This document shows, one piece after another, positions 34,840 through 43,563 of a DNA stretch of 64,000 nt. A program made the position numbers and the translations under genes. Source of the DNA: Foliimonas ilicis (lineage in GTDB: Bacteria > Pseudomonadota > Alphaproteobacteria > Rhizobiales > Rhizobiaceae); the NCBI RefSeq assembly GCF_039939195.1, contig NZ_JBDUUH010000015.1, positions 62,001 through 126,000 of the forward strand. Direction: 5' to 3'. The notes under the pieces were generated by a model, which saw only the letters and a list, made by a program, of their open reading frames with translations, was not told the DNA's origin and ran no database searches. How positions within the stretch are numbered: position 1 is the stretch's first letter; each line of letters starts with the position of its first letter.

Positions 34840-35462
34840 CGCAAGAACTCCGACATGGCGTCCGACCACTCGCCAAGGCGGGTTTCGAACAATTTGCCTT
34901 CAATGGTCACGGTAAGGTCAAGCGTGTCAGCTTCCGTGAAATCGATGGAACCGGCGCGCTCGGGCATGGCCCGCGCCAGGGCATCGTAAAGCGATTGCGG
35001 ACCCTGAACGCGCATGCCGATCGCTTTGCCGTCGGCAAATGCGGTGCGTATGGACGCGGCAAGCATTTCGATGGAACGCTTTTGCAGATCGTCACTCAGA
35101 AACTTCGTAAGCAGGGTCGCTGCGGAAGATGTTACTATGTCGGTGATGTGGGTTTCCATCTCGACCATGCGCTGGGTCAGCAAAGCTGCGGCATCGTCGG
35201 CAAATGTCTTTTCCGCCTGACGAAGCGTCTCGGCATGGGCTTCGCGCTCTGCAAGCAGCGCTGCTTCATGCTCGCCCCTCAGGCGTTCTTCGAGTTCTGC
35301 CGTTGCGCGCGTGACTTCCGCTGCGACGATGCCTGGAATATCAGGCTGTGCCGGAGTGTTGACCTTCAGTCTTGGTCGAACAGGTACTTCCGCGGCCTCG
35401 ATGCGATGCGAAGGCGGTCTTCCAAAATCGGGCAATGCGTCGAAAAGGGCAAGGCGTGCCAT
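34836..35462 (-). CDS. FliH-like flagellar export ATPase regulator
   Basis: The 208-residue protein has a basic, Pro-rich N-terminus, a long coiled coil (about 50-110: TAELEERLRGEHEAALLAEREAHAETLRQAEKTF), and a compact C-terminal domain with VTIEGKLFETRLGEWSDAM. FliH proteins bind FliI and share this coil-plus-domain plan. It starts in the fliF stop (TGATG overlap). Divergent from enterobacterial FliH, so named by place and shape. Confidence 0.7.
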   Translation of the reverse strand: MARLALFDALPDFGRPPSHRIEAAEVPVRPRLKVNTPAQPDIPGIVAAEVTRATAELEERLRGEHEAALLAEREAHAETLRQAEKTFADDAAALLTQRMVEMETHITDIVTSSAATLLTKFLSDDLQKRSIEMLAASIRTAFADGKAIGMRVQGPQSLYDALARAMPERAGSIDFTEADTLDLTVTIEGKLFETRLGEWSDAMSEFLR

Positions 35463-37087
35463 CAGGCGACAGCCTCATTGTTTGCCCATTTGCGCAGAAT
35501 GGTGGCGGTGCGCTCTTCGTTCAGGTCGACCATGCGGGCGAGCCTTTCCTGCGGCGCGGGGCGCAGTTTCTGCCTGAGATCGTCAAGCGGGTTTGACGCA
35601 GGCATCGGTATGGATGCTGCCTGCCCTTCCGCACCGGCTTCGGGATTTGGAAGCGACCGCTGGACGTCTTCGAAGCTCTGTCCGGCAATCTGCGCGGGCT
35701 TTGCCAATTGCGCGACCATCGGGCGAAGACCGAAGAAGCCGAGAAGGAAGACGACCACGACGAAGGCCAATGCGTTGATCATGGTGCCGGTATGACGGCC
35801 CATGGCGTCGAGAATACCGGGGCTTGCGACTTCCACGCCGTCCAGACCGTCGATGAACTCGACTGCCGAAATGTTTATGAAATCGCCGCGCGCCTCGTTG
35901 AAGCCGGTGGCCGAGGCAACGACCCTCTGGATTTCCGCAATGCGCTGGCTGAGTTGTTCGGGCGTCGCGCCTTCGCCAAGGATTGCGGAAAGACGCTGCT
36001 GGTTCACCACTACGGAAATCGACATCTTGTTGACGCTATAGCCGCTGCTGACGGTGGCGATGCGCTTGGAATTGATTTCGTAGTTGGTCGTTTCTTCCTT
36101 GCGTTCGCTCTGCTCGGAGCTTTCCGGTCCTGTGCCTGCTGCAAGGTCGGCATTGGGAAGGTTCTGCTCGACGGTTGCGGGCGTTGCCGACGAACGCTGA
36201 TTGTTGTTCTCATTGGCGCGAACCACCTGAACCGAGCGCTCGACGCGCGATTCCGGGTCGAAGATCGTCTCTTCCATCTGGCGGCTGTCGGTGTTCACGT
36301 CTGCCTTGACACTGGCGCGGAAATTGTCGGGTCCGAGATAGGGTGACAGCGCGCGGCGGATATTGTCCTCGACCTGCGATTCGACTGTGCGCTCGATGCC
36401 GAACGAACGGCTTGCGCTGCTGTTGGAAGGATCATCGCCTGCTGCAAGCAGCGTGCCGCTGGAATCGAGAACGGTCACGTCTTCTGCGTCGAGGCCAGGC
36501 ACGGCCGCGGCCACCATGTAGCGAATGGACATCGCGCTTTTCACGGCATCGACACCAGCCGAGCGAATAACGACCGAAGCGGAAGGCTTCTGCTCATCGC
36601 GGCGGAAGTTTGCGCGTTCCGACATGACGATGTGGACGCGCGCGGCTTTGATGCCGTTGATGGACTGGATGGTGCGGGCAATTTCGCCTTCGAGCGCGCG
36701 GACACGGGTGATCTGCTGCATGAAGGAGGTGAGGCCAAGCGAACCGACATTGTCGAATAGCTCGTAACCGGCATTCGCGCTGGTCGGCAGGCCTTTTTCG
36801 GCAAGAAGCATGCGGGCCTGTGCGGTCTGGCCTGCGGGAACAAGGACGGTCGTGCCGTCGGAAGCGACGTCGAAGCCGATGCCTGCTTCATTCAGCACAA
36901 GGCCGATCTGGTTCACGTCGGAGCGTTCGAGCCCGACATAGAGCGTCTCATAGGCTGGACGATTGAGATAAACCGATGCGACGCCGATAATGGCGAGAAC
37001 CAGCGCCATAACGCCGCCCATGATAGCGAGCCTGCGCGCGCCGAAGCCCTGCAGATTATCGACGATGCGTTGTACTTGTTCCGGCAC
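35462..37087 (-). CDS. fliF: Flagellar MS-ring protein FliF
   Basis: The 541-residue membrane ring protein is the assembly base of the basal body. It has an N-terminal helix (about 20-43), a periplasmic YscJ-type region (VGLERSDVNQIGLVLNEAGIGFDV, then QQITRVRALEGEIARTIQSINGIKAARVHIVMSE), a second membrane helix (about 430-450) and a C-terminal FliG-binding tail (EERTATILRKWANNEAVA). It heads the operon fliF-FliH-like-motB-motC-fliK-transglycosylase. Confidence 0.96.
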   Translation of the reverse strand: MPEQVQRIVDNLQGFGARRLAIMGGVMALVLAIIGVASVYLNRPAYETLYVGLERSDVNQIGLVLNEAGIGFDVASDGTTVLVPAGQTAQARMLLAEKGLPTSANAGYELFDNVGSLGLTSFMQQITRVRALEGEIARTIQSINGIKAARVHIVMSERANFRRDEQKPSASVVIRSAGVDAVKSAMSIRYMVAAAVPGLDAEDVTVLDSSGTLLAAGDDPSNSSASRSFGIERTVESQVEDNIRRALSPYLGPDNFRASVKADVNTDSRQMEETIFDPESRVERSVQVVRANENNNQRSSATPATVEQNLPNADLAAGTGPESSEQSERKEETTNYEINSKRIATVSSGYSVNKMSISVVVNQQRLSAILGEGATPEQLSQRIAEIQRVVASATGFNEARGDFINISAVEFIDGLDGVEVASPGILDAMGRHTGTMINALAFVVVVFLLGFFGLRPMVAQLAKPAQIAGQSFEDVQRSLPNPEAGAEGQAASIPMPASNPLDDLRQKLRPAPQERLARMVDLNEERTATILRKWANNEAVA

Positions 37088-37138
37088 GGATAGAATGCTC
37101 CCCGCATGATTTGCCCAATCGGACAGTAGAACGCGAAG

Positions 37139-37147
37139 CTTGTGCGA
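37139..37147 (-). promoter_or_regulatory. Putative FtcR box upstream of fliF
   Basis: Minus-strand TCGCACAAG, 52 bases before the fliF start, with CTACTGT 9 bases further on. FtcR is reported to bind upstream of fliF in Brucella, so this is the best-supported copy of the motif. Confidence 0.6.
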
Positions 37148-37156
37148 AAATGAAAT

Positions 37157-37185
37157 CGGGCCGCGCTCGATAAAAGCGCGGCCCG
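37157..37185 (-). terminator. Terminator of the flagellin gene
   Basis: CGGGCCGCGCT and AGCGCGGCCCG are 11-base arms with a 7-base loop. On the minus strand, ATTTCATTTT follows. It separates fliC from the fliF operon. Confidence 0.8.
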
Positions 37186-37218
37186 AAAAGTTTGGCTAAT
37201 GCCTTGTCGGCTTTCCGA

Positions 37219-38097
37219 TTAACGGAAGAGCGACAGGATCGACTGCGAGTTCTGGTTTGCGATCGACAGAGCCTGAATACCAAGCTGCTGCTGAACCTGC
37301 AGAGCCTGCAGACGGGTCGATTCCTTGTTCATGTCGGCATCGACGAGCTGGCCAACGCCCTTTTCGATGGAATCCATCAGGCTTGCAGTGAAATCCTTCT
37401 GCATGTCGATGCGGTTCTTGGCCGAGCCAAGTTCTGCAGCGCCATTAGCAAGATTTCCAGCTACGGCTTCGAGATCCGTAAGGAAGTCTGCCAGCTCGGT
37501 ATCGGTGGTCGCTGCCGCAACCGTGATAGCCATGACGTCGTCCAGAAGTCCGCCATCGCCGCCGTCTGCTGCGGTGAGGACGATGTTCGACGTATCAACT
37601 TCGATCTTGCTGACGGTCACGATGCCAGCGGAATCGCGGTTGTAGGCCGAGACAACGCTGAAGCCGGCAGGAGCGCCAGGCGTATCAGTTGCCAGAAGAT
37701 TCGAGCCAGCGTAGTTGGCACCGACAGCGATACCCTTGAGCTGGTCCTGGGCGGTCTTGATTTCACCCTGGATTTTCAGCTTGTCCGCCTCGGAAGCGCC
37801 GATTGCCGAGAGAACCTTCTCTTTGATCTGATCGACGACTTCGATGGCCTTGTTCATTGCAGTGTAGGCCGTGTCGATCTTGCCGGCGCCGAGGCCGAGA
37901 GAATCCTGAACGACGGAGTGTGCCTTGTTGTCCGAACGCATCGTGGTTGCGATCGACCAGTAAGCGGCGTTGTCCGAAGCTTCTGCAACGCGCATGCCCG
38001 TAGCGATACGGCCCTGCGTGACGGAGAGGTTCTTGTTGGTGGAGTTCAGGCTCTGGAGAGCCGTGAGAGCGGAAGAGTTGGTAAGAATGCTAGACAT
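37219..38097 (-). CDS. fliC: Flagellin
   Basis: The filament subunit has 292 residues from ATG 38097, where the canonical SSILTNSSALTALQSL begins; the frame is open further upstream but that extension is not flagellin-like. The N-terminal D0/D1 region (to about 130) and C-terminal D1/D0 (about 220-292, ending NQNSQSILSLFR) enclose a short variable part. It is the only flagellin in the window. The stretch matching the enterobacterial TLR5 site reads DQIKEKV rather than QRVRELA. It is a single-gene unit with its own terminator. Confidence 0.95.
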   Translation of the reverse strand: MSSILTNSSALTALQSLNSTNKNLSVTQGRIATGMRVAEASDNAAYWSIATTMRSDNKAHSVVQDSLGLGAGKIDTAYTAMNKAIEVVDQIKEKVLSAIGASEADKLKIQGEIKTAQDQLKGIAVGANYAGSNLLATDTPGAPAGFSVVSAYNRDSAGIVTVSKIEVDTSNIVLTAADGGDGGLLDDVMAITVAAATTDTELADFLTDLEAVAGNLANGAAELGSAKNRIDMQKDFTASLMDSIEKGVGQLVDADMNKESTRLQALQVQQQLGIQALSIANQNSQSILSLFR

Positions 38098-38263
38098 TGT
38101 GTCTGTGCCCCTAATGACAAAATACTTGAGGGACATGCCGAATTTCATCGGCGAAGGCGGCGCGGCATCATGCCTATGATCTCAGTCGATCAACCCGTCC
38201 TTCGTGCCAGAACTTATGACGGGCAATTCTTACCAGAATATGAATTGAATCATTCAAATCAGA

Positions 38264-38308
38264 GCATGATCCCGAAAAGTGGGGGCCGGTTTTCGGAAAA
38301 GATCATGC
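38264..38308. repeat. Hairpin repeat between fliP and fliC
   Basis: GCATGATC and GATCATGC ends enclose CCGAAAAG/GGTTTTCGG-type pairing. This GCATGATCCCGAAAAG motif is a common Hyphomicrobiales intergenic hairpin. It lies just past the fliP stop and probably forms the 3' end of the fliP mRNA. Confidence 0.8.
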
Positions 38309-38314
38309 TTCAAA

Positions 38315-39046
38315 CTAAGTGAAAGATCGAACGAGACTGCCGACGAGCAGATTCCAGCCGTCGATGAGCACGAAAAATAGGATCTTGAAGGGCAGGGAAA
38401 CGACCGTTGGCGGCAGCATCATCATGCCCATGGCCATGGTGATGGTGGCGACGATCAAATCGATAACCAGGAACGGAAGAATAATCAGAAAGCCGATTTC
38501 GAAGCCGCGTCGGATTTCCGAAATCATGAAGGCCGGAACCAGAATGCGCAGATCGATCGAATCTTCCGAGACGGTCTGGCCGCGTTCGCGCGCCAGATCG
38601 GCGAACAATGCTAGATCCCGGTCGCGAACATGCGTCGTCATGAAGGCGCGAAACGGATCGGAGATTTGCGTCAGCGCCTGTTCCTGGGTGATTTCATTAT
38701 TCATCAGCGGGCGCACGCCATTGTTCCACGCCTGATCGAAGGTCGGCGCCATGACGTAGAAGGTCATGAACAGGGACAGGCTGATCAGGATAAGATTGGC
38801 GGGCGTGGATTGCAGGCCGATGCCGGAGCGCAGGATCGAGAAAGCAATGACGAAACGCGTGAAGCTCGTCACCATGATGAGCAGGCCGGGCGCTACCGAA
38901 AGCACCGTGATCAGGCCGAACATCTGGATGATATAGCCGATGGTCGCGCCGTCGGCCTGGCCGATCGCGCTGAGATCGAGCTGCTGCGCCCGCGCGGTCG
39001 ATACGCCAAGCGCGATCAGGACAGCGGTGATGCCAAGTTTTTTCAT
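38315..39046 (-). CDS. fliP: Flagellar export gate protein FliP
   Basis: The 243-residue export gate subunit has a cleavable signal peptide (about 1-20), then about four membrane segments. Family signatures are SVAPGLLIMVTSFTRFVIAFSILRSGIGLQSTPANLILISLSLFMTFYVMAP (about 55-105) and the C-terminal FLPFLVIDLIVATITMAMGMMMLPP segment. It ends the flgB-led operon and overlaps fliL by 4 bases. Confidence 0.96.
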   Translation of the reverse strand: MKKLGITAVLIALGVSTARAQQLDLSAIGQADGATIGYIIQMFGLITVLSVAPGLLIMVTSFTRFVIAFSILRSGIGLQSTPANLILISLSLFMTFYVMAPTFDQAWNNGVRPLMNNEITQEQALTQISDPFRAFMTTHVRDRDLALFADLARERGQTVSEDSIDLRILVPAFMISEIRRGFEIGFLIILPFLVIDLIVATITMAMGMMMLPPTVVSLPFKILFFVLIDGWNLLVGSLVRSFT

Positions 39047-39522
39047 TCGAAAAGCAGGGTCCGGATAAAGACGTTCTTCACATGGCCATCGCTGCGGATT
39101 GCGGCGCGCTCTTCGAGATCGGCTTTCAGATGCAGGAAGCCGCTGGCCGTTTCGATCTGGTCGAGACGAACGGTGCGGATGAAGGCGAGCAAATCCTGAT
39201 GGATTTCATCGACCATTTCTTGAGGCTGCGGCGCATCGAGCGCGATAGCCAGTTCCATCCTCACCCAGATGTCTTTCGGTGAGGCGATGTTTGTCGTGAT
39301 CGGTTCAAGCGGCAGCACGATGCGCTTGTCGTCGATTTTTTCTTCCGGGGATGCATGAGCGACGTCGGGCGCAGGCGTTCCCGCGGGGCTGTCGATGAGG
39401 TAGGTGCCGGAAGCCCAACCCATGCCGATTGCAGCAACGGTCACGCCCAGAAGTGCCGCGATCTGGATCACCAGCGAGGGGCCTTTCGGGGAGGCGGGAG
39501 GTGCTTCTTCTGTGACGGCCAC
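39043..39522 (-). CDS. fliL: Flagellar basal-body protein FliL
   Basis: FliL supports the stator next to the motor. The 159-residue protein has a short cytoplasmic start, one membrane helix (about 17-37: LVIQIAALLGVTVAAIGMGWASG) and a periplasmic domain with WVRMELAIALDAPQ and the C-terminal IRSDGHVKNVFIRTLLFE, the usual FliL end. It lies 17 bases after flgH. Confidence 0.9.
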   Translation of the reverse strand: MAVTEEAPPASPKGPSLVIQIAALLGVTVAAIGMGWASGTYLIDSPAGTPAPDVAHASPEEKIDDKRIVLPLEPITTNIASPKDIWVRMELAIALDAPQPQEMVDEIHQDLLAFIRTVRLDQIETASGFLHLKADLEERAAIRSDGHVKNVFIRTLLFE

Positions 39523-39539
39523 GAACTTGATCCCTTGCC

Positions 39540-40247
39540 CTAGAACGGAAGAACCTGGTCGAGAAGCTGCTGCCCGTAAGGCGGCTGCTGCACTTCCGTC
39601 AGACGGCCACGCCCGCCATAAGCGATGCGCGCCTCGGCGATGCGCTCATATGAAATCGTGTTCGATGCTTCGATGTCCTGCGGGCGAACGATGCCGGCGA
39701 TGGTCAGAATGCGCATTTCCGCATTGACCCGGACTTCCTGCGATCCCCGGATCATCAGATTTCCGTTCGGAAGCAGATCGGTGACGACTGCTGCGACGGA
39801 CAGATCGATGTTTTCCGAACGCTCGGTCTTGCCGGTGCCCTTGGTCGATGTGTTCGATGCGACATCGCCATCCAGCGAACCGTCCTGCGAGACGCCGTTC
39901 CAGCCGAAATCCAGACCGAGGCCCAGCGTACGCGAAACCTTGCGGTCGCGTTCGGAATCGTTCTTGAAGCGTGCGCGGTCGTTGATGCGGATTTTCACGG
40001 TCAGGATGTCGCCGGGCGAAAGCGCGCGCGGATCGGTGAACAATTTGCTCTGGCGGTCGTCCCACAGCGAGAATTTGCGTGGTGCCTGAGGTGGCGTCTG
40101 CGGATACTGGTAAAGCGACTGCGCTGTCGGCTCCAGCCCCGAACCTACCGCCGAAAGTGCTGGCTCGCGGCCAATTTCAGCCGGATTGACGCCAGCGCAG
40201 CCCGACAGCATTGCGATTGCGATTGCGATTGAAGCTTTGCGCATCAT
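39540..40247 (-). CDS. flgH: Flagellar L-ring lipoprotein FlgH
   Basis: FlgH is the outer-membrane ring of the basal body. From ATG 40247 the protein is 235 residues with a lipoprotein signal peptide; the lipobox is LSGC with the acylated Cys near residue 17. The FlgH body contains SLWDDRQSKLFTDPRA, GDILTVKI and the C-terminal RILTIAGIVRPQDIEASNTISYERIAEARIAYGGRG. The signal region encodes an IAIAIA repeat from a hexanucleotide tandem. A longer frame upstream lies inside motE and is rejected. It overlaps the motE stop. Confidence 0.94.
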   Translation of the reverse strand: MMRKASIAIAIAMLSGCAGVNPAEIGREPALSAVGSGLEPTAQSLYQYPQTPPQAPRKFSLWDDRQSKLFTDPRALSPGDILTVKIRINDRARFKNDSERDRKVSRTLGLGLDFGWNGVSQDGSLDGDVASNTSTKGTGKTERSENIDLSVAAVVTDLLPNGNLMIRGSQEVRVNAEMRILTIAGIVRPQDIEASNTISYERIAEARIAYGGRGRLTEVQQPPYGQQLLDQVLPF

Positions 40248-40765
40248 GTCGGGTCCTGCGTCCGCGCCGCGGCGACCATGATGGTCGTGACCGTGGCGGC
40301 GGCCTTTCGTTCCATTTCGTTGAGAATGACGCTCGCCTGTCTCGTTTCGAGCTTCATCAATATGCCTGCGGCGACTTCCGCGTTGAGTTCGGCAAGCCGT
40401 TCGGCGGCAGCGTCCGGCTTCATTCTTGCGTAGATCGCGACGACGCCGTCCTGCGCTTTTGCGAGGAAATCCTCGCGGCGTTTCAGCCAATCCTCATATT
40501 CGGCGCGCTTTTCTTCGAGCACCTGCATGCGCTGGTCGATGTCTTCCTGAAGCTTCTTCAGTTCCATCGCCTGGAGCGAATAGCGCCGGTCGCGCGCGGC
40601 GTCGGCAATGTTGGTGCAGAAGCGGCGAACGTCGTCGGACATTTCGACCGGTGCCTCGGAAATCAGTTCCGATTGCGCGACCGCGTGGGAGGTGCAGAGC
40701 AAGGTGCCGAGCGCTGCTGCGCGGATGAGGTTGGTGGCTGCTTTTGCGGGATCGAAAACCATCAT
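40244..40765 (-). CDS. motE: MotE-type MgtE-intracellular-domain periplasmic protein
   Basis: MotE is a rhizobial flagellar chaperone, reported in Sinorhizobium to assist MotC. The 173-residue protein has a signal peptide (about 12-31), a coiled coil (about 65-105: ELKKLQEDIDQRMQVLEEKRAEYEDWLKRRED) and a MgtE_N-like helical end (YARMKPDAAAERLAELNAEVAAGILMKLETRQASVILNEME). It lies between flgI and flgH with 4-base overlaps, as in Sinorhizobium. Confidence 0.85.
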   Translation of the reverse strand: MMVFDPAKAATNLIRAAALGTLLCTSHAVAQSELISEAPVEMSDDVRRFCTNIADAARDRRYSLQAMELKKLQEDIDQRMQVLEEKRAEYEDWLKRREDFLAKAQDGVVAIYARMKPDAAAERLAELNAEVAAGILMKLETRQASVILNEMERKAAATVTTIMVAAARTQDPT

Positions 40766-41964
40766 TGCACCACCAGATCAGCTTGAAGCGCACCGGCGGA
40801 TTTGATGCCTTGAAGGATCGCGATAATGCCGTCCGGCTTCACGCCAAGACGGTTCAGTCCGGCAACCAGCGTCTGCAAATCGGGACCGTCGAGCAATGCG
40901 ACCTGTGCATCTGGCTGGTCCGTTTCGACCGTCGTGAAAGGCTCGACCGCCGTTTCGCCACGAGAGAACGGTTCAGGCTGCACGACACGCGGCTGCTCGG
41001 TGATCCGCACGGTCAGTGTGCCGTGGCTGATCGCAACGCGCGATATGCGCACATCATTGCCGATGACGATCGTTCCGGTACGCTCGTCAACGACGACGCG
41101 CGCAGGCGAATCCGAGCGGACGACGAGATTTTCAAGCTCGGCGTAAAACCGTGCCGCAGAAATATTCGCGGGCTTCTTGATATGGACCGTGCGTGCGTCC
41201 TGTTCGGTGGCGACACGCCTGCCGAAACGCTGCATGGAATAATCGTTGATCGCGTCGGTCACGCGCACCGTGGTCGAGAAATCGGGATTGCGAAGCTGCA
41301 GCGTCAGCGTGTCCTGATGGCCGAATTCAGCCTTCACTTCGCGTTCGATGATGGCGCCGTTCGGCACGCGACCGGCGGTCGGCACGCCTTGCGTGACGCG
41401 TTCAGCCTGACCTTGCGCTTCGAAACCGGAGACGAGAACGGAGCCCTGTGCGACAGCATAGATTTCGCCGTCGGCGGCCTTCATCGGGGTCATGACGAGC
41501 GTGCCGCCCTGTAGCGAAATAGCGTCGCCAAGCGAGGAAACGTTCACGTCGATGCGCGAGCCGGACTGGACGAATGCCGGGAGATTGGCCGTCACGATAA
41601 CTGCCGCGACATTCTTTGCGCGAGCGCGGCCGCCTTCGGTGGCGATGCCCAGATTTTCCAGCATTGCGCGGATGGACTGTTCGGTGAAAGGCGAGTTGCG
41701 CAGGCTGTCGCCCGAACCTTGCAGACCGATTACCAGACCGTAACCGACGAGCTGGTTGTCACGCGCGCTTTGAAGCTGCGCAATGTCCTTGATGCGTGAG
41801 ATCGGCCCGCCCGCGTGAAAGCCTGCGCCATTCGCGCCATATCCGCCTGCGCCGCCGACAGCCGCGTACTGGCCGTTGCCGGGGAGTTTTCCATCAAGAT
41901 CGGCGGCAATGGCGGGCTGAAAGCCGACCATCATTGCCAGAGTTATTGCAAAAACGCGCCTCAT
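40762..41964 (-). CDS. flgI: Flagellar P-ring protein FlgI
   Basis: The 400-residue ring in the peptidoglycan layer has a signal peptide (about 1-20), then SRIKDIAQLQSARDNQLVGYGLVIGLQGSGDS (about 58-90), the FlgI signature, and LVAGLNRLGVKPDGIIAILQGIKSAGALQADLVVQ at the C-terminus. It overlaps flgA by 4 bases at its start. Confidence 0.96.
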   Translation of the reverse strand: MRRVFAITLAMMVGFQPAIAADLDGKLPGNGQYAAVGGAGGYGANGAGFHAGGPISRIKDIAQLQSARDNQLVGYGLVIGLQGSGDSLRNSPFTEQSIRAMLENLGIATEGGRARAKNVAAVIVTANLPAFVQSGSRIDVNVSSLGDAISLQGGTLVMTPMKAADGEIYAVAQGSVLVSGFEAQGQAERVTQGVPTAGRVPNGAIIEREVKAEFGHQDTLTLQLRNPDFSTTVRVTDAINDYSMQRFGRRVATEQDARTVHIKKPANISAARFYAELENLVVRSDSPARVVVDERTGTIVIGNDVRISRVAISHGTLTVRITEQPRVVQPEPFSRGETAVEPFTTVETDQPDAQVALLDGPDLQTLVAGLNRLGVKPDGIIAILQGIKSAGALQADLVVQ

Positions 41965-42440
41965 GTTGCGCTGATCCTGATCGAGCCGTCAGCCATCACC
42001 GTGCCGGAAACGACCTTGCCGCTGTCCATGTTGCGAACCTTGATGAGATCGCCTGCCGAACCAGGCTGCAAGGTCACGCCGCTCGCTGAAATAATGAGCG
42101 GGCCGGACAAGAAAACCACCTGAACCGATGCGCCGGATTCGACGATATAGGCATCCCGCACCGAGCTTAGCGGGATCATGCGGCCGGGAAGCAGGGTGCG
42201 TTTTGCAACCTTGCCTTCGACGTCCGTTTCCGCGCTCGCAACGACTGTGTTGTTCTGGGCGCCGTTTCGAAGCGTGACCGCTTCGAGTGCATCCGCCGAG
42301 ATTGTTTCGCCGGGATAGATCACCCTGTTGGTAATGATCACGGTCTCTTCGCCGAAACCGTGCACTGCCGACGCAAGCAGCAGTGCGCCTGCGGTCACAA
42401 TACGGCCAAGTTGGCGAAGAGGGTGTCGGATCATCGTCAA
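41961..42440 (-). CDS. flgA: P-ring assembly chaperone FlgA
   Basis: The 159-residue periplasmic chaperone for FlgI has a signal peptide (about 1-28), then a SAF-like domain with VIYPGETISADALEAVTL and LPGRMIPLSSVRDAYIVESGASVQVVF, and ends SGTVMADGSIRISAT. It is short compared with enterobacterial FlgA (about 219 residues), as in other rhizobia. It abuts flgG directly. Confidence 0.92.
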   Translation of the reverse strand: MTMIRHPLRQLGRIVTAGALLLASAVHGFGEETVIITNRVIYPGETISADALEAVTLRNGAQNNTVVASAETDVEGKVAKRTLLPGRMIPLSSVRDAYIVESGASVQVVFLSGPLIISASGVTLQPGSAGDLIKVRNMDSGKVVSGTVMADGSIRISAT

Positions 42441-43229
42441 TTACCTGATGTTTTTTGAGACGACAGCGGCCATTTCGTCGGCTGCCTGAATGACTTTGGA
42501 GTTCATCTCGTAAGCGCGCTGCGCCGAGATCAGTTCGGTGATTTCCTTCACCGGATCGACGTTGGAGTTTTCGAGATAACCTTGCTGGATGGTCGCGTAG
42601 CCGACATCGCCCGGCACGCCGACATTGGCGGGGCCGGAGGCTTCGGTTTCCTGAAAGAGATTGTCGCCCAGCGGTGCGAGGCCTGCTTCATTGGCGAAGG
42701 TCGCCAGCGTAAGCTGACCCAGTTCCTGCAAGTCTGCCTGGCCGTCGAGACGGGCAAAAATCTGGCCGGATTTGTTGACGACCACTTCGAGCGCATCCGG
42801 CGGCACGTTGATTGCCGGATCGACCGTGAAGCCGTCGACAGTGACCAACTGCCCGGTCGCATTGGTGTTGAAGGCACCGGCGCGGGTGTAGAGCGTCTGC
42901 CCGTCAGCCCCTTCGATCTGGAACCAGCCCTTGCCGGTAAGCGCCAGATCGTAATTGTTGCCGGTGCTGGTCAATCCGCCCTGAACATGGACGTTGCGCA
43001 CGGCAGAGGTCTTGACGCCGAGGCCGATGCTGACGCCTTCGGGCACGATGTTCGCATTGGCCCGGTTGGGTACGCCCTGCATCCGGTCGACCTGATAGAG
43101 CAGATCGGAGAATTCGGCGCGGGCGCGCTTGTAACCCGTGGTGTTGATGTTCGCGATGTTGTTCGCGATCACTTCGAGATTTGTCTGCTGGGCGTTCATG
43201 CCCGTGGCGGCAATGGCGAGTGCTTTCAT
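42441..43229 (-). CDS. flgG: Distal rod protein FlgG
   Basis: The 262-residue distal-rod subunit has the N-terminal ATGMNAQQTNLEVIANNIANINTTGYKRARAEFSDLLYQ (8-46), the LYTRAGAFNTNATGQLVTVDGF region, and C-terminal GYLENSNVDPVKEITELISAQRAYEMNSKVIQAADEM, as in classical FlgG. Fits the usual length. It lies 10 bases from fliE. Confidence 0.96.
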   Translation of the reverse strand: MKALAIAATGMNAQQTNLEVIANNIANINTTGYKRARAEFSDLLYQVDRMQGVPNRANANIVPEGVSIGLGVKTSAVRNVHVQGGLTSTGNNYDLALTGKGWFQIEGADGQTLYTRAGAFNTNATGQLVTVDGFTVDPAINVPPDALEVVVNKSGQIFARLDGQADLQELGQLTLATFANEAGLAPLGDNLFQETEASGPANVGVPGDVGYATIQQGYLENSNVDPVKEITELISAQRAYEMNSKVIQAADEMAAVVSKNIR

Positions 43230-43239
43230 CGGATTTTCC

Positions 43240-43563
43240 TCAGATCGCCATGCGGCTGACTTCGAGATATGCGGTCACGATCTTGTCGCGAATGGCGACT
43301 GCCGTGTTCATGGCCTGCTCCGCACTCATGACGGCATCGACCACGGCGCGCGTATCGGTTTCGCCCGAAAGCGCTTTCAGCGAAACGCTTTCGGCCTGCT
43401 TTAGCGTATCGACCGTGCGGCCTGCCGCTTCGGTGAGTGCTGCCGCGAAAGACGCGCCCGCATCCGAAGGTGCAGGGTTGATTGCATTGCCTGCAAAGAG
43501 CGATGTGGTTTCGCTGGTCGAGGATTTCTGAAGCGCGTCGAGCGCGCCAATGCCACTGATCAT
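43240..43563 (-). CDS. fliE: MS-ring/rod junction protein FliE
   Basis: The 107-residue proximal-rod adaptor between MS ring and FlgB has a conserved C-terminal half: FAAALTEAAGRTVDTLKQAESVSLKALSGETDTRAVVDAVMSAEQAMNTAVAIRDKIVTAYLEVSRM. It overlaps flgC by 4 bases. Confidence 0.93.
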   Translation of the reverse strand: MISGIGALDALQKSSTSETTSLFAGNAINPAPSDAGASFAAALTEAAGRTVDTLKQAESVSLKALSGETDTRAVVDAVMSAEQAMNTAVAIRDKIVTAYLEVSRMAI

